In this document: positions 1 through 9,026 of the stretch, piece after piece
How positions within the stretch are numbered: the stretch's first letter is position 1
Layout of the letters: every line of letters starts with the position of its first letter
NCBI RefSeq assembly: GCF_002929845.1
Contig: NZ_PJJS01000054.1
Span: forward strand, 20,392-84,391
Reading direction: 5' to 3'
DNA length: 64,000 nt
Source: Cryobacterium sp. M96
Lineage (GTDB): Bacteria; Actinomycetota; Actinomycetes; Actinomycetales; Microbacteriaceae
Program-made: the position numbers and the translations under genes
The notes under the pieces: model-generated
Told to the model about the DNA's origin: nothing
The model's input: the letters and a program-made list of their open reading frames with translations, nothing else
Database searches by the model: none

Positions 1-92
1 CAGCCAGATGCGAATCCGACTGGGGTTGCGTTGGTCCCCGGGTCCCCCTGAATCCCCCCGGTCAGTCGAGAACTGAATCTCACCCGGAGACT

Positions 93-106
93 TGTACGAT
101 CGTACA
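93..106. promoter_or_regulatory. Perfect 14-bp palindrome, candidate TetR operator
   Basis: TGTACGATCGTACA is a perfect palindrome about 90 bp upstream of the TetR-family gene starting at 195. A second, imperfect dyad (CACCGTTCG-gt-CGAATGGTG, one mismatch) lies at 156-175, closer to the start. Either could be the autoregulatory operator; the assignment is inferred from position and symmetry only. Confidence 0.5.
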
Positions 107-155
107 GCACTCTCAGGTGAAGGCGTCCCGGCCCGATGGTTAGGCTGGTATATCG

Positions 156-175
156 CACCGTTCGGTCGAATGGTG
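156..175. promoter_or_regulatory. Imperfect 20-bp inverted repeat upstream of TetR gene
   Basis: Arms of 9 bp (CACCGTTCG / CGAATGGTG) with one mismatch flank a 2-bp centre. The repeat ends 20 bp before the likely GTG start at 195, where a repressor could block transcription. It shares no obvious core with the palindrome at 93-106. Confidence 0.35.
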
Positions 176-194
176 ACGATTCCCGGAGGTGCTG

Positions 195-803
195 GTGGCT
201 GGAAGTGATGCTCGCAGGATCGAGGCGCGTGAACGCATCCTGGCAGCGGCGGCAATCGAATTCGCCGACCGCGGCTACGCGGGCACCTCGATCGGCCTGG
301 TTGCCGAGAAGTCGGGCACCGGCAAGGGGTTGGTGCAGTACCACTTCAAAGCCAAGTCGGATATGGCGCTCGCGCTCGTGCATTCCTCGTTTTCGCGGGC
401 TCCGTTCGCCAACGTACTGGGCGATGCGTCACCCGTGCGCGGGATCGAGGCCATCGTGGCGTCGATCCGCGGGGTTGCCGGCGCTTTCCGGAACGACGTG
501 CGCGTGCGGGCTTCGGTGCGGCTCGTGCGGGAATATCATCTGATCCCGGCAATCCTGCCGACCCCGTACGTGGGCTGGGTCGCGCGCATCGCGATGCTGC
601 TTCGCGAGGCCGAGGCAGCGGGGGAGATCCTGTCCGGACTCGACCACGACCGCGAGGCCTGGCATCTGGTGGCGTACTTCAGCGGCGTTCAGGAGGTATC
701 GAACCGGCTTGCCGAACGGGAGGACCTACCAGAACGGATCGAGGAGATGCTTGCGCGGTCCCTGGCTGCGCTGGGTGTGGTGGACCTCGACCGGTTCCTC
801 TGA
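195..803 (+). CDS. TetR/AcrR family transcriptional regulator
   Basis: About 202 residues, usual for TetR regulators. The N-terminal helix-turn-helix is clear (FADRGYAGTSIGLVAEKSG followed by KGLVQYHF), with a helical C-terminal ligand domain. GTG 195 is preferred to GTG 189 because GGAGG at 185-189 is correctly spaced only for the later start. The HTH wording resembles gamma-butyrolactone-receptor-like TetR proteins, but ligand and targets cannot be read from sequence. Two dyads upstream (93-106, 156-175) suggest autoregulation. The only gene close downstream is a truncated DUF664 fragment, so the original target may be lost or lie to the left of the window. Confidence 0.85.
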   Translation: MAGSDARRIEARERILAAAAIEFADRGYAGTSIGLVAEKSGTGKGLVQYHFKAKSDMALALVHSSFSRAPFANVLGDASPVRGIEAIVASIRGVAGAFRNDVRVRASVRLVREYHLIPAILPTPYVGWVARIAMLLREAEAAGEILSGLDHDREAWHLVAYFSGVQEVSNRLAEREDLPERIEEMLARSLAALGVVDLDRFL

Positions 804-1128
804 GAGCCTGGCCCCGCGCTGCCGTTGTGACAATCAGTCAGATCTCCTGTCTCACCGTTTCTCACAGATGGGCACCACCGCCGTTCACCCGCCCGCCGGC
901 GCCGGGTGCCCCGCCGCGGGATATAACAACCGTTTTGGCGCTGGTTTCGGTTGCGCCTGAGGATCCTCCTTCGGTGCTGCGGTCCGCGCCGGTGGCCACG
1001 TCCGCCCCGACCCGCTGCCGGCTCCGCCCGTCGCGGCGTAAATCCATCGGCCACTCGGTCTGCTCTGTCTCCGACCGATCGGGGCCCACCGAAGGTTCGC
1101 CGGCTCACGACCAGACGAAGGACAACGA
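804..1128. other. Gene-free stretch
   Basis: 325 bp between the TetR gene and the DUF664 fragment. No reading frame here has a credible start, ribosome site and protein-like composition. No clear terminator, tRNA or repeat was seen. Confidence 0.5.
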
Positions 1129-1323
1129 ATGCTGTCGAGCTACCTGATCGCCGAATCGTACGGGCGCGTCCGCGGAGTCGTGCACGCCGTGCTCAAGGAT
1201 GCCGGTGCGGAGTCGCTGAACCTCCGGCCCGTCCTGGAGGTGAACAGCATCGCGTCGCTGATCCGGCATCTGACCCGGGTGCAGGACGACCACCTGTCCG
1301 AGATCATGAAGAAGGAGCTCTGA
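1129..1323 (+). pseudogene. DinB/DUF664 (mycothiol-transferase-like) N-terminal fragment
   Basis: The 64 residues match the start of the actinobacterial DinB_2/DUF664 family: a helix with RVRGVVHAVL, then NSIASLIRHLTRVQDDH, where the His of HLTRVQDDH is the family's conserved metal-ligand region. Full-length members have roughly 160-170 residues, so about the last 100, including the remaining metal-binding histidines, are missing; the frame ends at TGA 1321-1323 and the opposite-strand response regulator ends only 18 bp later. GAAGGA at 1116-1121 is a plausible ribosome site. Most likely a 3'-truncated remnant; an expressed mini-protein cannot be excluded. Confidence 0.65.
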
Positions 1324-1341
1324 AACAGCTACCCGAACGGT

Positions 1342-2043
1342 TCACCGGCGCCAGACGTATTCGTTCTCTGGCCGCCCCGGCGTGCCGTAGCGCGGCGACC
1401 GCTCGAGTGAGCCGGTGTCGGCCAGATGCTCAAGGTAGCGCCGGGCGGTCACCCGAGAAATGCCGAGCTGCTCCATGACCTCGCTGGAGGAGACCGGAAC
1501 GGTCTGCAGCTTCAGGAACTCGATCACCGCGCCCAGGGTGCCCTCGGACAGACCCTTCGGCCGCGGCAGCTCGGTGGGCGTGCGCAGGCTCGCGAACGCC
1601 AGGTCCACGTCGGTCTGGCTGGTCATCGCGGACAGGCCGCCCAGCTGAAGCCGAAAGTCCCGATACTGCACCAGCTTCTGCGCGAAGGTCGAATAGGTGA
1701 ACGGCTTGATCAGGTATTGAACAATGCCGGCCGCCACGGCGCCGCGCACGATGTGCAGTTCGCGCACCGCCGTGATGGCGATGATGTCCGTGGTCAGGCC
1801 GGCCGCGCGCATCCGTCGGCTCACGTCGAGGCCGTGCAGGTCGGGCAGGGTCATATCCATCAGCACCAGATCGATGGGCTGCCCGGCGGTGACGGCCGTA
1901 GCCAGGGCGCGCAGGGCGGAATGGCCGTCGCCGACGGTGCCCGCGTGCACGAAACCGGTCAAACGCCCGAGGTAGGCGGCGTGCGCCTCGGCCGCAATGG
2001 CTTCGTCTTCGACGACGAGCACCCGGATGTCCCGGTCAGTCAT
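1342..2043 (-). CDS. CitB/DcuR-type response regulator
   Basis: The 233 residues comprise a receiver domain (acidic pair E12/D13, phosphoacceptor D63 in LVLMDMTLP, K113 in LIKPF) and a C-terminal helix-turn-helix (about 170-225, with SSSEVMEQLGISRVTARRYLEHL), the layout of the CitB/DpiA/DcuR subfamily that controls di- and tricarboxylate uptake. It overlaps the 3' end of the sensor kinase gene by 8 bp, so the two are translationally coupled. With dctA divergent from the kinase, the pair probably activates C4-dicarboxylate uptake. Confidence 0.92.
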   Translation of the reverse strand: MTDRDIRVLVVEDEAIAAEAHAAYLGRLTGFVHAGTVGDGHSALRALATAVTAGQPIDLVLMDMTLPDLHGLDVSRRMRAAGLTTDIIAITAVRELHIVRGAVAAGIVQYLIKPFTYSTFAQKLVQYRDFRLQLGGLSAMTSQTDVDLAFASLRTPTELPRPKGLSEGTLGAVIEFLKLQTVPVSSSEVMEQLGISRVTARRYLEHLADTGSLERSPRYGTPGRPENEYVWRR

Positions 2044-3712
2044 GCGATCCGCCCATCGTCGCCTCGAGGTCGGGTTCGATGCCCGCAGCGGGCTCCTCCG
2101 GCTGCCGGGGGAGGGTGACCGTGAACACGGCCCCCTCGCGGCGGGTGATGCTGAGGCTGCCGTCGAGCCGGTTGACCGTCTGCCGCACCAACGCCAGTCC
2201 GAGGCCGCGGCCGAAACTGCCGGGCTCCTTGGTGCTGTAACCGCGGCGGAGGATGTCGGTCACGGCGTCCGGGTCGACGCCGGGGCCGGTGTCGGCCACC
2301 TCGATCGCCACCGACGAGGGCGTGGAGCCGACCGAGAGGTGCACCCGGCGGGGTGCCTCGCCGCCGGCGGCCGCGTCGAGTGCGTTATCGACCAGGTTGC
2401 CCACGACCGTGACCAGGTCCTGCGCCGTCAGGCCGGAATCGGCGAGGGTTCCGGCCGCCTCAACCGTGAGCAGCACGCCCAGCTCGCTGGCTTGGGCGAA
2501 CTTGCCCATCAGCAGGGCGCTGAGCACCGGTTCGTCCACCGAGTCGAGCATGTCATCGGTGAGTTGCTGGCTGAGCTCCAGGTCTTTGGTGGCGAAATCG
2601 AGGGCCTCGGCGCCGCGCCCGAGTTCCATCAGGGACACGATGGTGTGAAGCCGGTTGGCGTGCTCATGGGTCTGGGCGTGCAGGGCATCCGAGAGGGTGC
2701 GCATCGACCGGAGCTCGCTGCCCATCGATTGCAGGTCGGTGTGGTCGCGGATGGTCGCAACCCAGCCCATCGGCGCGGGTTTGGTGCGGCCGCTGCCCGG
2801 TTTCAGTGCCGGCAGCTGGCTGACGACCAGCACGCGCGTGTCGGTGACGTGGATCTCGTCGGTGGCGGGGCGGCCGCTCTTCAGTAGCTCGGCGAGCGCC
2901 GGGGGAAGGTCGAGACGGTCAAGGCTCTGCGTGGCGGCGGAGGATGCTCGGCCCTCAGTCGGTGAGCGCGGCGGCAGGCCCAGCAGCCGGGCAGCCTGAT
3001 CGTTGTAGAGCACGACCTCGCCCGTGAGAGTGACGAGTACGAGACCCTCCCGCACCGAATGCAGCACCGAGTCGTAGTAGACGAAGAGCTGGGCGAGTTG
3101 CTCCGGTCCCCAGCCGAGCGTGACCCGGCTTAGATAGCGACCGAGCAGCCAGGCGGCGAGGGTGCCCGTGGCTAGCAGCATCAGGGCCACCCCCAGCACG
3201 GCCGGCAGCCGCGCGCTCAGCGCGATGGAGAGGTTGCTCGTCTTCACCCCCGCAGCCACCAGGCCCTGAACGGCTCCCTGCTCGTCGGTGATCGGAACGA
3301 CGGCCCGCACCGAGGGTCCGAGCGTGCCCGTGGTCACCTCGGTGAACGGTTCCCCGGCCAGGGCGGGCGTGACGGTACCGATGTAGGGGCGGCCGATCTC
3401 CAACTCGGTCGGGTGGGTCCAGCGGGTGCGGTCGGGCGCCATGATCGTGATGAAGTCGAGGGTGGCGTCGGCGGTGACCCGCTCGGCGTACGGCTGGAGC
3501 ACCGCGCTGGGATCGGCTGAGCGGCTGGCCTCCAGTACGAGCGGGTTGTCGGCGATGGCGCTGGCGACGGACAGCATCCGTTCCTCGGCGGCGACGAAAC
3601 CACGGTCGCGGGCGTCCACGAAGGCCGCGGTGCCCGCGAACACGGTTATCGCCATGATGACCAGGGCGTTCGCCAGGAACAGGCGGCGCGCAATGCTCCA
3701 GCCTTGCCCCAT
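2036..3712 (-). CDS. CitA/DcuS-type sensor histidine kinase
   Basis: About 558 residues from the chosen ATG (MGQGWSIARR), preceded by AGAAGGA; an upstream start adding 35 residues has no ribosome site. Order: TM1 (about 9-31), an extracytoplasmic PAS-like sensor (about 35-170), TM2, a cytoplasmic PAS, then a SpoOB-type dimerisation helix with THEHANRLHTIVSL near residue 350 (phosphoacceptor His) and an HATPase with N box (NLVDNALDAA) and G boxes (DTGPGVD, GRGLGLALV). This is the CitA/DcuS architecture, which senses carboxylates outside the membrane. Operonic with the response regulator and divergent from dctA. Confidence 0.92.
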   Translation of the reverse strand: MGQGWSIARRLFLANALVIMAITVFAGTAAFVDARDRGFVAAEERMLSVASAIADNPLVLEASRSADPSAVLQPYAERVTADATLDFITIMAPDRTRWTHPTELEIGRPYIGTVTPALAGEPFTEVTTGTLGPSVRAVVPITDEQGAVQGLVAAGVKTSNLSIALSARLPAVLGVALMLLATGTLAAWLLGRYLSRVTLGWGPEQLAQLFVYYDSVLHSVREGLVLVTLTGEVVLYNDQAARLLGLPPRSPTEGRASSAATQSLDRLDLPPALAELLKSGRPATDEIHVTDTRVLVVSQLPALKPGSGRTKPAPMGWVATIRDHTDLQSMGSELRSMRTLSDALHAQTHEHANRLHTIVSLMELGRGAEALDFATKDLELSQQLTDDMLDSVDEPVLSALLMGKFAQASELGVLLTVEAAGTLADSGLTAQDLVTVVGNLVDNALDAAAGGEAPRRVHLSVGSTPSSVAIEVADTGPGVDPDAVTDILRRGYSTKEPGSFGRGLGLALVRQTVNRLDGSLSITRREGAVFTVTLPRQPEEPAAGIEPDLEATMGGSHD

Positions 3713-3834
3713 CGCATCCTTCTTCCATTTGCGCGACCGTGACCAATATGACCGCAACAGTGACGCGGGCGCCTCGGTCGTCCAGTCTGAAACACACCAC
3801 GGATGGTCCGGGCGCACCAGCGCTTCACCCCAGC

Positions 3835-3845
3835 CTAGTTACTAG
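3835..3845. promoter_or_regulatory. Short palindrome in dctA/kinase divergent region
   Basis: CTAGT-t-ACTAG is an 11-bp dyad immediately upstream of the dctA ribosome site (AAGGAG at 3850-3855). It could be part of an operator or chance symmetry; no second copy was seen nearby. Confidence 0.25.
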
Positions 3846-3860
3846 ACAAAGGAGTCTTTT

Positions 3861-5240
3861 ATGGCATCACTGCCTCGCGCTCGCGCTGCACAGCCCGCGA
3901 AGAAGTTTGACAAGTCCCACTACCTGTACATGGCGGTCATCGTCGCGGTGATCCTCGGCGTCATCGTCGGCCTGCTCTTCGGCGGCACAGGCGGATTCGC
4001 CGTCTCGCTCAAACCGCTCGGGGACATCTTCATCGCCCTGATCAAGATGATGATCTCGCCGATCATCTTCTGCACGATCATCCTCGGCATCGGTTCCATC
4101 GCGAAGGCCGCCACGGTCGGCAAGATCGGCGGACTGGCCCTCGGCTACTTCCTGACCATGTCCACCTTCGCCCTGGCGATCGGCCTCGTCGTGGGCAACG
4201 TGATCAAGCCCGGCTCAGGGCTCGATCTCACCGCGACCACCTTCGTGCCGCCGGAAGCCGCCGAATCGGACTTCTTCCTCGGCATCATCCCGACCACACT
4301 GTTCTCCGCACTGACCGCCGGCAACATCCTGCAGACCCTGCTGGTGGCCCTCATCGCCGGCTTCGCGCTGCAGAAGATGGGAGCCGCCGGCAAGCCGATC
4401 CTCGAGGGCATCGCGCACGTGCAGGCCCTGGTCTTTCGCATCCTGATCATGGTCATGTGGCTCGCGCCGATCGGCGCCTTCGGTGCGATCGCCGCCGTCG
4501 TCGGTGCCACCGGCTTCCAGGCCGTTATCAGCCTCTTCACCCTGATGGGCGCCTTCTACCTGACCTGTGTGCTCTTCATCGTCGTCATCCTCGGCGGGTT
4601 GCTCAAGATCGTCACCGGCATCAGCATCTTCAAGCTGATGCGTTATCTCGGCCGAGAGTACCTGCTGATCTTCTCGACTTCCTCTTCCGAGGCGGCGCTG
4701 CCGCGCCTGATCGCCAAGATGGAGCACCTCGGCGTCTCCAAGCCGGTCGTGGGCGTCACGGTTCCCACCGGATACTCCTTCAACCTCGACGGCACTGCGA
4801 TCTACCTGACCATGGCGTCGCTCTTCATCGCCACGGCCATGGGTCAGCCGCTCGCCCTGGGCGAGCAGATCGGGCTCCTCGCCTTCATGATCATCGCCTC
4901 CAAGGGTGCCGCCGGAGTGTCCGGTGCCGGGATCGCGACCCTGGCCGCCGGCTTGCAGGCCCACGCCCCGCAGCTGCTTGAAGGAGTCGGCTTCATCGTG
5001 GGCATCGACCGCTTCATGTCCGAGGCCCGCGCGCTCACGAACTTTACCGGCAACGCCGTCGCCACCGTGCTGATCGGATCCTGGACCAAGGAGATCGATC
5101 GTGCCCAGGTCGACCGGGTGCTCGACCGTCACGAGCCGTTCGACGAGACCACGATGATCGCCCACCACGGTGCGCCCAGCGCCGCCGAAACGGCCGCCGC
5201 GACCGAGAAGTCCGCGCAGATCGCGGCGCTCAAGGCCTGA
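3861..5240 (+). CDS. dctA: C4-dicarboxylate:cation symporter DctA (DAACS family)
   Basis: 459 residues, family length, with eight transmembrane segments and two re-entrant loops expected. Diagnostic motifs are present: TSSSEAALPRL (re-entrant loop 1, about 273-283), the GYSFNLDGTAIYL segment (about 303-315) with the NLDGT cation/substrate signature, and KGAAGVSGAGI in re-entrant loop 2. It imports succinate, fumarate or malate with Na+ or H+. Glutamate/aspartate transporters share the fold, so substrate rests partly on the divergent CitA/CitB-type system. AAGGAG precedes the ATG. A GC-rich hairpin follows at 5248-5270. Confidence 0.92.
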   Translation: MASLPRARAAQPAKKFDKSHYLYMAVIVAVILGVIVGLLFGGTGGFAVSLKPLGDIFIALIKMMISPIIFCTIILGIGSIAKAATVGKIGGLALGYFLTMSTFALAIGLVVGNVIKPGSGLDLTATTFVPPEAAESDFFLGIIPTTLFSALTAGNILQTLLVALIAGFALQKMGAAGKPILEGIAHVQALVFRILIMVMWLAPIGAFGAIAAVVGATGFQAVISLFTLMGAFYLTCVLFIVVILGGLLKIVTGISIFKLMRYLGREYLLIFSTSSSEAALPRLIAKMEHLGVSKPVVGVTVPTGYSFNLDGTAIYLTMASLFIATAMGQPLALGEQIGLLAFMIIASKGAAGVSGAGIATLAAGLQAHAPQLLEGVGFIVGIDRFMSEARALTNFTGNAVATVLIGSWTKEIDRAQVDRVLDRHEPFDETTMIAHHGAPSAAETAAATEKSAQIAALKA

Positions 5241-5605
5241 GTCCGTTCCGGGTCGTCGAACGCGACCCGGCACGGATGCTCCGCGGCGGCTGTCTCGCGG
5301 CCTGCGGTAGGGCCGGTTCTCCCCGCTACCCGAAACCGTCGAAATCGCTGCTTCTGCGACGCAAATACCCCCGTGTTAGGCTTACTGCTGGTCTTACGAC
5401 CCTTCACCAGGACGCGAATGTACAGCCACGGCCCCATCGGTACGGCGCTTCGTATGGTGAGGCCATGACGGATGCGATCCCCATGATCGCCCCAGCCCAC
5501 GCTTTCCATCGCGTCGAGGCCGGTCACGGCCTACCCGTCCGACACAGCGTGCATCCGTTCCGTCGGCCGTGATTCGGCCCCGCCCGGCGTGCACCGGGAG
5601 AATCC
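5241..5605. other. Gene-free stretch before the osmoprotectant operon
   Basis: 365 bp. It begins with a hairpin (5248-5270) that may terminate dctA and must contain the promoter of the downstream ABC operon, but no strong -35/-10 pair or known riboswitch fold was recognised. Short frames here are overlapping and not protein-like. Confidence 0.45.
5248..5270 (+). terminator. Hairpin downstream of dctA
   Basis: Arms CCGGGTCG and CGACCCGG form an 8-bp perfect stem around a 7-nt loop, 8 bp after the dctA stop codon. There is no T-run, so it is at best a GC-only actinobacterial terminator. Confidence 0.45.
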
Positions 5606-6892
5606 GTGACCGAAACTATTGCCGTGAAGGCAGATCGACTGTACAAAGCGTTCGGGCGTCGTCCGCACGAGCTCGTCAAGAAGCTGACCGCGGGAGCCAG
5701 CCGCGATGAGGTGTCCTCGCTGGGCACCGCCGCCGTTATCGACGCCTCATTCGAGGTTCACCGCGGCGAAATCTTCGTGGTGATGGGGTTGTCCGGTTCG
5801 GGCAAATCCACCCTGATCCGCATGCTCAACGGGCTACTGGACGCCACCTCTGGCAGCGTGACGGTGGCCGGCCAGGCCATCACCGGCATCTCCGCCGCCG
5901 CGCTGCGCGAGGTGCGCCGCACCAATATTTCCATGGTGTTCCAGCACTTTGCCCTGCTACCGCATCGCACCGTGATCGACAACGTCGCCTACGGACTCGA
6001 GGTGCAGGGCATGGGCCGCGAGGAGCGGCTCGCCAAGGCGCGCACCATCATCCGCCTCGTCGGGCTCGACGGCTGGGCCGACAGCCTGCCGTCCGAGCTT
6101 TCCGGCGGAATGCAGCAGCGAGTCGGCCTCGGCCGGGCTCTCGCCGCCGACACCGACGTCCTCCTGATGGATGAGGCGTTCTCGGCCCTTGACCCGCTGA
6201 TCCGCCGCGAAATGCAGGAGCAGTTGATCGAGCTGCAGGCCGAGCTCGGCAAAACCATCATCTTCATCACCCACGATCTCAACGAGGCCATGTTCCTCGG
6301 CGACCGCATCGCGGTCATGCGCGATGGTCGCATCGTTCAGATCGGCACCCCCGAGGAGATCCTGACCGACCCGGCGAACGACTACGTCGCTCAGTTCGTG
6401 CAGGATGTCGACCGCGCCCGGGTGCTGACCGCGGCCAGCGTGATGGAGCCCGTGCGCTCCGTGGTCACGATCACCGGCGGTCCCCGAGCTGCGCTCCGCA
6501 CCATGCGCGACCTGCAGACCTCCGCCACCTTCGTGCTCAACCGCGACCGCACCTTCGCCGGTGTGGTGCGCGATCGCGACGTGCTGGGGCAGGTCAAGGC
6601 CGGCGAGACCGATCTGCGCGCGATAGTGCGCACGGATGCGATCTCCGTCAACCCGGACACCCCGCTGGTCGACCTGGTCGAACCCTCGGTCGGCAGTGAT
6701 CTGGCCATCGCCGTGGTCGATGAGAAGAACCGTCTGCTCGGCGTCATCCCGCGGGTGACCTTGCTGGCCGCGCTCGGCAACGTGAGCACGAATACGGGAG
6801 ACGTGCCCGTGATCGAGCCCGCAGCCACGATTTCCATCAGCGTGATCACCGAAACCCTCCGCGACACCGCTCTGGAAGGAGCCGACCTGTGA
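5606..6892 (+). CDS. Glycine betaine/proline ABC transporter ATPase (ProV/OpuAA)
   Basis: 428 residues from a GTG with GGGAGA upstream. ABC domain: Walker A GLSGSGKST (61-69), signature LSGGMQQR (near 165), Walker B VLLMDEAF (near 185-192), H-loop FITHDLNEA. A C-terminal pair of CBS-like segments (about 280-395) follows, as in OpuAA/ProV, where it senses ionic strength or cyclic dinucleotides. The stop overlaps the permease start (GTGA), so the two are translationally coupled. Role: energises uptake of compatible solutes under osmotic or cold stress. Exact substrate (betaine, proline, carnitine) is not determined. Confidence 0.93.
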   Translation: MTETIAVKADRLYKAFGRRPHELVKKLTAGASRDEVSSLGTAAVIDASFEVHRGEIFVVMGLSGSGKSTLIRMLNGLLDATSGSVTVAGQAITGISAAALREVRRTNISMVFQHFALLPHRTVIDNVAYGLEVQGMGREERLAKARTIIRLVGLDGWADSLPSELSGGMQQRVGLGRALAADTDVLLMDEAFSALDPLIRREMQEQLIELQAELGKTIIFITHDLNEAMFLGDRIAVMRDGRIVQIGTPEEILTDPANDYVAQFVQDVDRARVLTAASVMEPVRSVVTITGGPRAALRTMRDLQTSATFVLNRDRTFAGVVRDRDVLGQVKAGETDLRAIVRTDAISVNPDTPLVDLVEPSVGSDLAIAVVDEKNRLLGVIPRVTLLAALGNVSTNTGDVPVIEPAATISISVITETLRDTALEGADL

Positions 6893-7776
6893 ACGACTTC
6901 CGACTTCCTCTGGGTACCCTCGTGGAGGGGTTCATCGACTGGATCACCGACACGTTCGGGTTCTTATTCGACTTCATCCGGGCCGTCTTCGACGGTGCCT
7001 ACGAACTGGTCGACTTCCTCCTGGTGGCGCCGCCCTTCTGGGTGATCATCGTGCTCTCGGCGGGGCTGGCCCTGGCCACCCGCGGTTGGAAATTCATGGT
7101 CGGTACCGTCCTCGGTCTGATCGTCGTCGTCGGCGTCGACCAGTGGGAGAACGCCATGGACACCCTCGCACTGGTGCTGGTCGCCAGTGTGCTCGCGATC
7201 GCCCTCAGCCTGCCGCTCGGTATCCTGGCGGCGAAGTCCGCGGTGGCGTCCAACATCATCCGGCCGATTCTCGACTTCATGCAAACCATGCCGGCCTTCG
7301 TGTACCTGATTCCCGCGCTGATTCTGTTCCGCGTGGGCGTCGTGCCCGGAATCGTGGCCACCATCATCTTCGCGATGGCTCCGGGAGTCCGCCTCACCGA
7401 GCTGGGCATCCGCGGGGTCGACCGAGAAGTGGTTGAGGCCGGGCAGGCCTTCGGCGCCTCGCCCTGGCGCATCCTCCGGCAGATCCAGCTTCCGCTGGCG
7501 ATGCCGACGATCATGGCGGGTATCAACCAGGTCATCATGCTCTCACTGTCGATGGTCGTCATCGCCGGTATGGTCGGTGCCGGGGGGCTGGGAGCGGATG
7601 TCGTCGCCAGCCTGAACCGCATCGACGTCGCACTCGGTTTCGAAGCCGGCCTCGCCGTGGTGATCCTCGCCATCTTCCTTGACCGCCTGACCGCCGCACT
7701 CGGCACCGGCGACACCCCGCTCGGTCGAATCATGTCGGCCCGCAAGCGCCGCGCCCAGCAAGCCCTGGCCGCCTGA
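6889..7776 (+). CDS. Glycine betaine/proline ABC transporter permease (ProW/OpuAB)
   Basis: 295 residues, typical length, with about six transmembrane helices. The permease coupling segment (EVVEAGQAFGASPWRILRQI, around 182-201) has the EAA-like motif that docks on the ATPase. The N-terminal amphipathic stretch and following helices match ProW/OpuAB. GTG start overlaps the ATPase stop by 4 bp. Second gene of the osmoprotectant operon. Confidence 0.93.
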   Translation: MNDFRLPLGTLVEGFIDWITDTFGFLFDFIRAVFDGAYELVDFLLVAPPFWVIIVLSAGLALATRGWKFMVGTVLGLIVVVGVDQWENAMDTLALVLVASVLAIALSLPLGILAAKSAVASNIIRPILDFMQTMPAFVYLIPALILFRVGVVPGIVATIIFAMAPGVRLTELGIRGVDREVVEAGQAFGASPWRILRQIQLPLAMPTIMAGINQVIMLSLSMVVIAGMVGAGGLGADVVASLNRIDVALGFEAGLAVVILAIFLDRLTAALGTGDTPLGRIMSARKRRAQQALAA

Positions 7777-7854
7777 GTCAGTGCGCCACGCACACGACCT
7801 CCTGATTTCTGATTCTGCCCCGGTCGCCCACCAGGCGACACGAAAGGAAACAAT

Positions 7855-8751
7855 ATGAAAAACCGATCACTGTCCCTCATCGCCCTCGGAGCCGTTGGGC
7901 TCCTCGCACTCAGCGGCTGCGCCTCGGCCGAGGCCGCCGTCGTCGGCGACGGGAACAAGGACCAGAAAGACATCACCATCGCCGTGTTCAACGGCTGGGA
8001 TGAAGGCGTCGCGGTCTCCGAACTGTGGAAGGCCATCCTCGACGAGAAGGGCTACAACGCGGAGTTGGAATACGCCGACGTTGCCCCCGTCTACTCGGGT
8101 CTCTCCACCGGAGACTATGACATCAACATGGATGTCTGGATGCCGGAGACCCACGCGTCCTACGTGAAGGAGTACGGCGATGACATCGTCGACCTCGGCG
8201 CATGGAACGAGGAATCCCGCCTGACCATCGCCGTCAACAAGGATGCCCCCATCGATTCCCTCGACGAGCTGGCCAGGAACGCCGACAAGTTCGGCAACCG
8301 CATCGTCGGAATCGAACCCGGAGCCGGCCTGACCAAGGCCACCACTGAGAAGGTCATCCCGGCCTACGGCCTCGACGACATGGAATACCTGACCTCATCG
8401 ACCGCAGCCATGCTCACCGAGCTGACCGCGGCCACCAAGGCCGGCGAGAACATCGTCGTCACCCTCTGGGAGCCGCACTGGGCCTACGGTTCGCTGCCGA
8501 TCAAGACTCTCGAGGACCCCAAGGGAACCCTGAAGAACACCGAGTCGCTCCACAGCTACGCCAAGTCCGACTTCGCCGAGGACTTTCCGCAGGCCACCGA
8601 GTGGATCAAGGGCTTCGACATGGACCTCGACAAGCTGTACTCGCTTGAGAAGGCCATGTTCGTCGACTACGACGGCAAGGACTACGAGCCGATCGTGGCG
8701 AAGTGGATCTCCGAGAACCAGGAGTACGTAGACTCTCTGACCACCACGTAA
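7855..8751 (+). CDS. Glycine betaine-binding lipoprotein (OpuAC/ProX-like)
   Basis: 298 residues with a lipoprotein signal peptide: basic start MKNR, hydrophobic core, lipobox LSGC (Cys about residue 22). The rest is a type II periplasmic-binding fold of the OpuAC family; conserved aromatic residues (NGWDEG near the N-terminus, MDVWMPETHASYV, LWEPHWAYGS) fit the Trp cage that binds quaternary amines. GAAAGGA precedes the ATG. Last gene of the operon, followed by a strong terminator. Anchored on the outer face of the membrane, it delivers the solute to the permease. Confidence 0.93.
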   Translation: MKNRSLSLIALGAVGLLALSGCASAEAAVVGDGNKDQKDITIAVFNGWDEGVAVSELWKAILDEKGYNAELEYADVAPVYSGLSTGDYDINMDVWMPETHASYVKEYGDDIVDLGAWNEESRLTIAVNKDAPIDSLDELARNADKFGNRIVGIEPGAGLTKATTEKVIPAYGLDDMEYLTSSTAAMLTELTAATKAGENIVVTLWEPHWAYGSLPIKTLEDPKGTLKNTESLHSYAKSDFAEDFPQATEWIKGFDMDLDKLYSLEKAMFVDYDGKDYEPIVAKWISENQEYVDSLTTT

Positions 8752-8780
8752 CACAGAACACAACACGAGAGCGGCAGGAG

Positions 8781-8811
8781 AGGCCCGGTCAAGGATACCC
8801 GGGCCTTTCTT
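8781..8811 (+). terminator. Rho-independent terminator after the osmoprotectant operon
   Basis: Arms AGGCCCGG (8781-8788) and CCGGGCCT (8799-8806) form an 8-bp stem followed by a T-rich tail (TTTCTT), about 30 bp after the binding-protein stop codon. Confidence 0.8.
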
Positions 8812-9026
8812 GCACCTCAGCGGGGCAGCACGGATGTGCGCCCCCGGGTGTCGAAGGCGGCCGACCGCGCCCCGCAGGGTGCCGGGGCGACGCTGGCAAT
8901 GGTTGCCCTGGTTTTGGAGGTCGAATCGAAGATGACCAGGGTGCTCACGCCGTGCTCCAACGATCGGGTTCGTCAGGTGCCGGCCGCTTCAGTGCATCGC
9001 AACCGCGGACCGGGGAAGGTTGCCGA

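Noticed and set aside
5241-5605. Riboswitch (for example a cyclic-di-AMP type) before the osmoprotectant operon
   Set aside because: The conserved core segments of known classes could not be recognised; only a short hairpin near dctA is clear.
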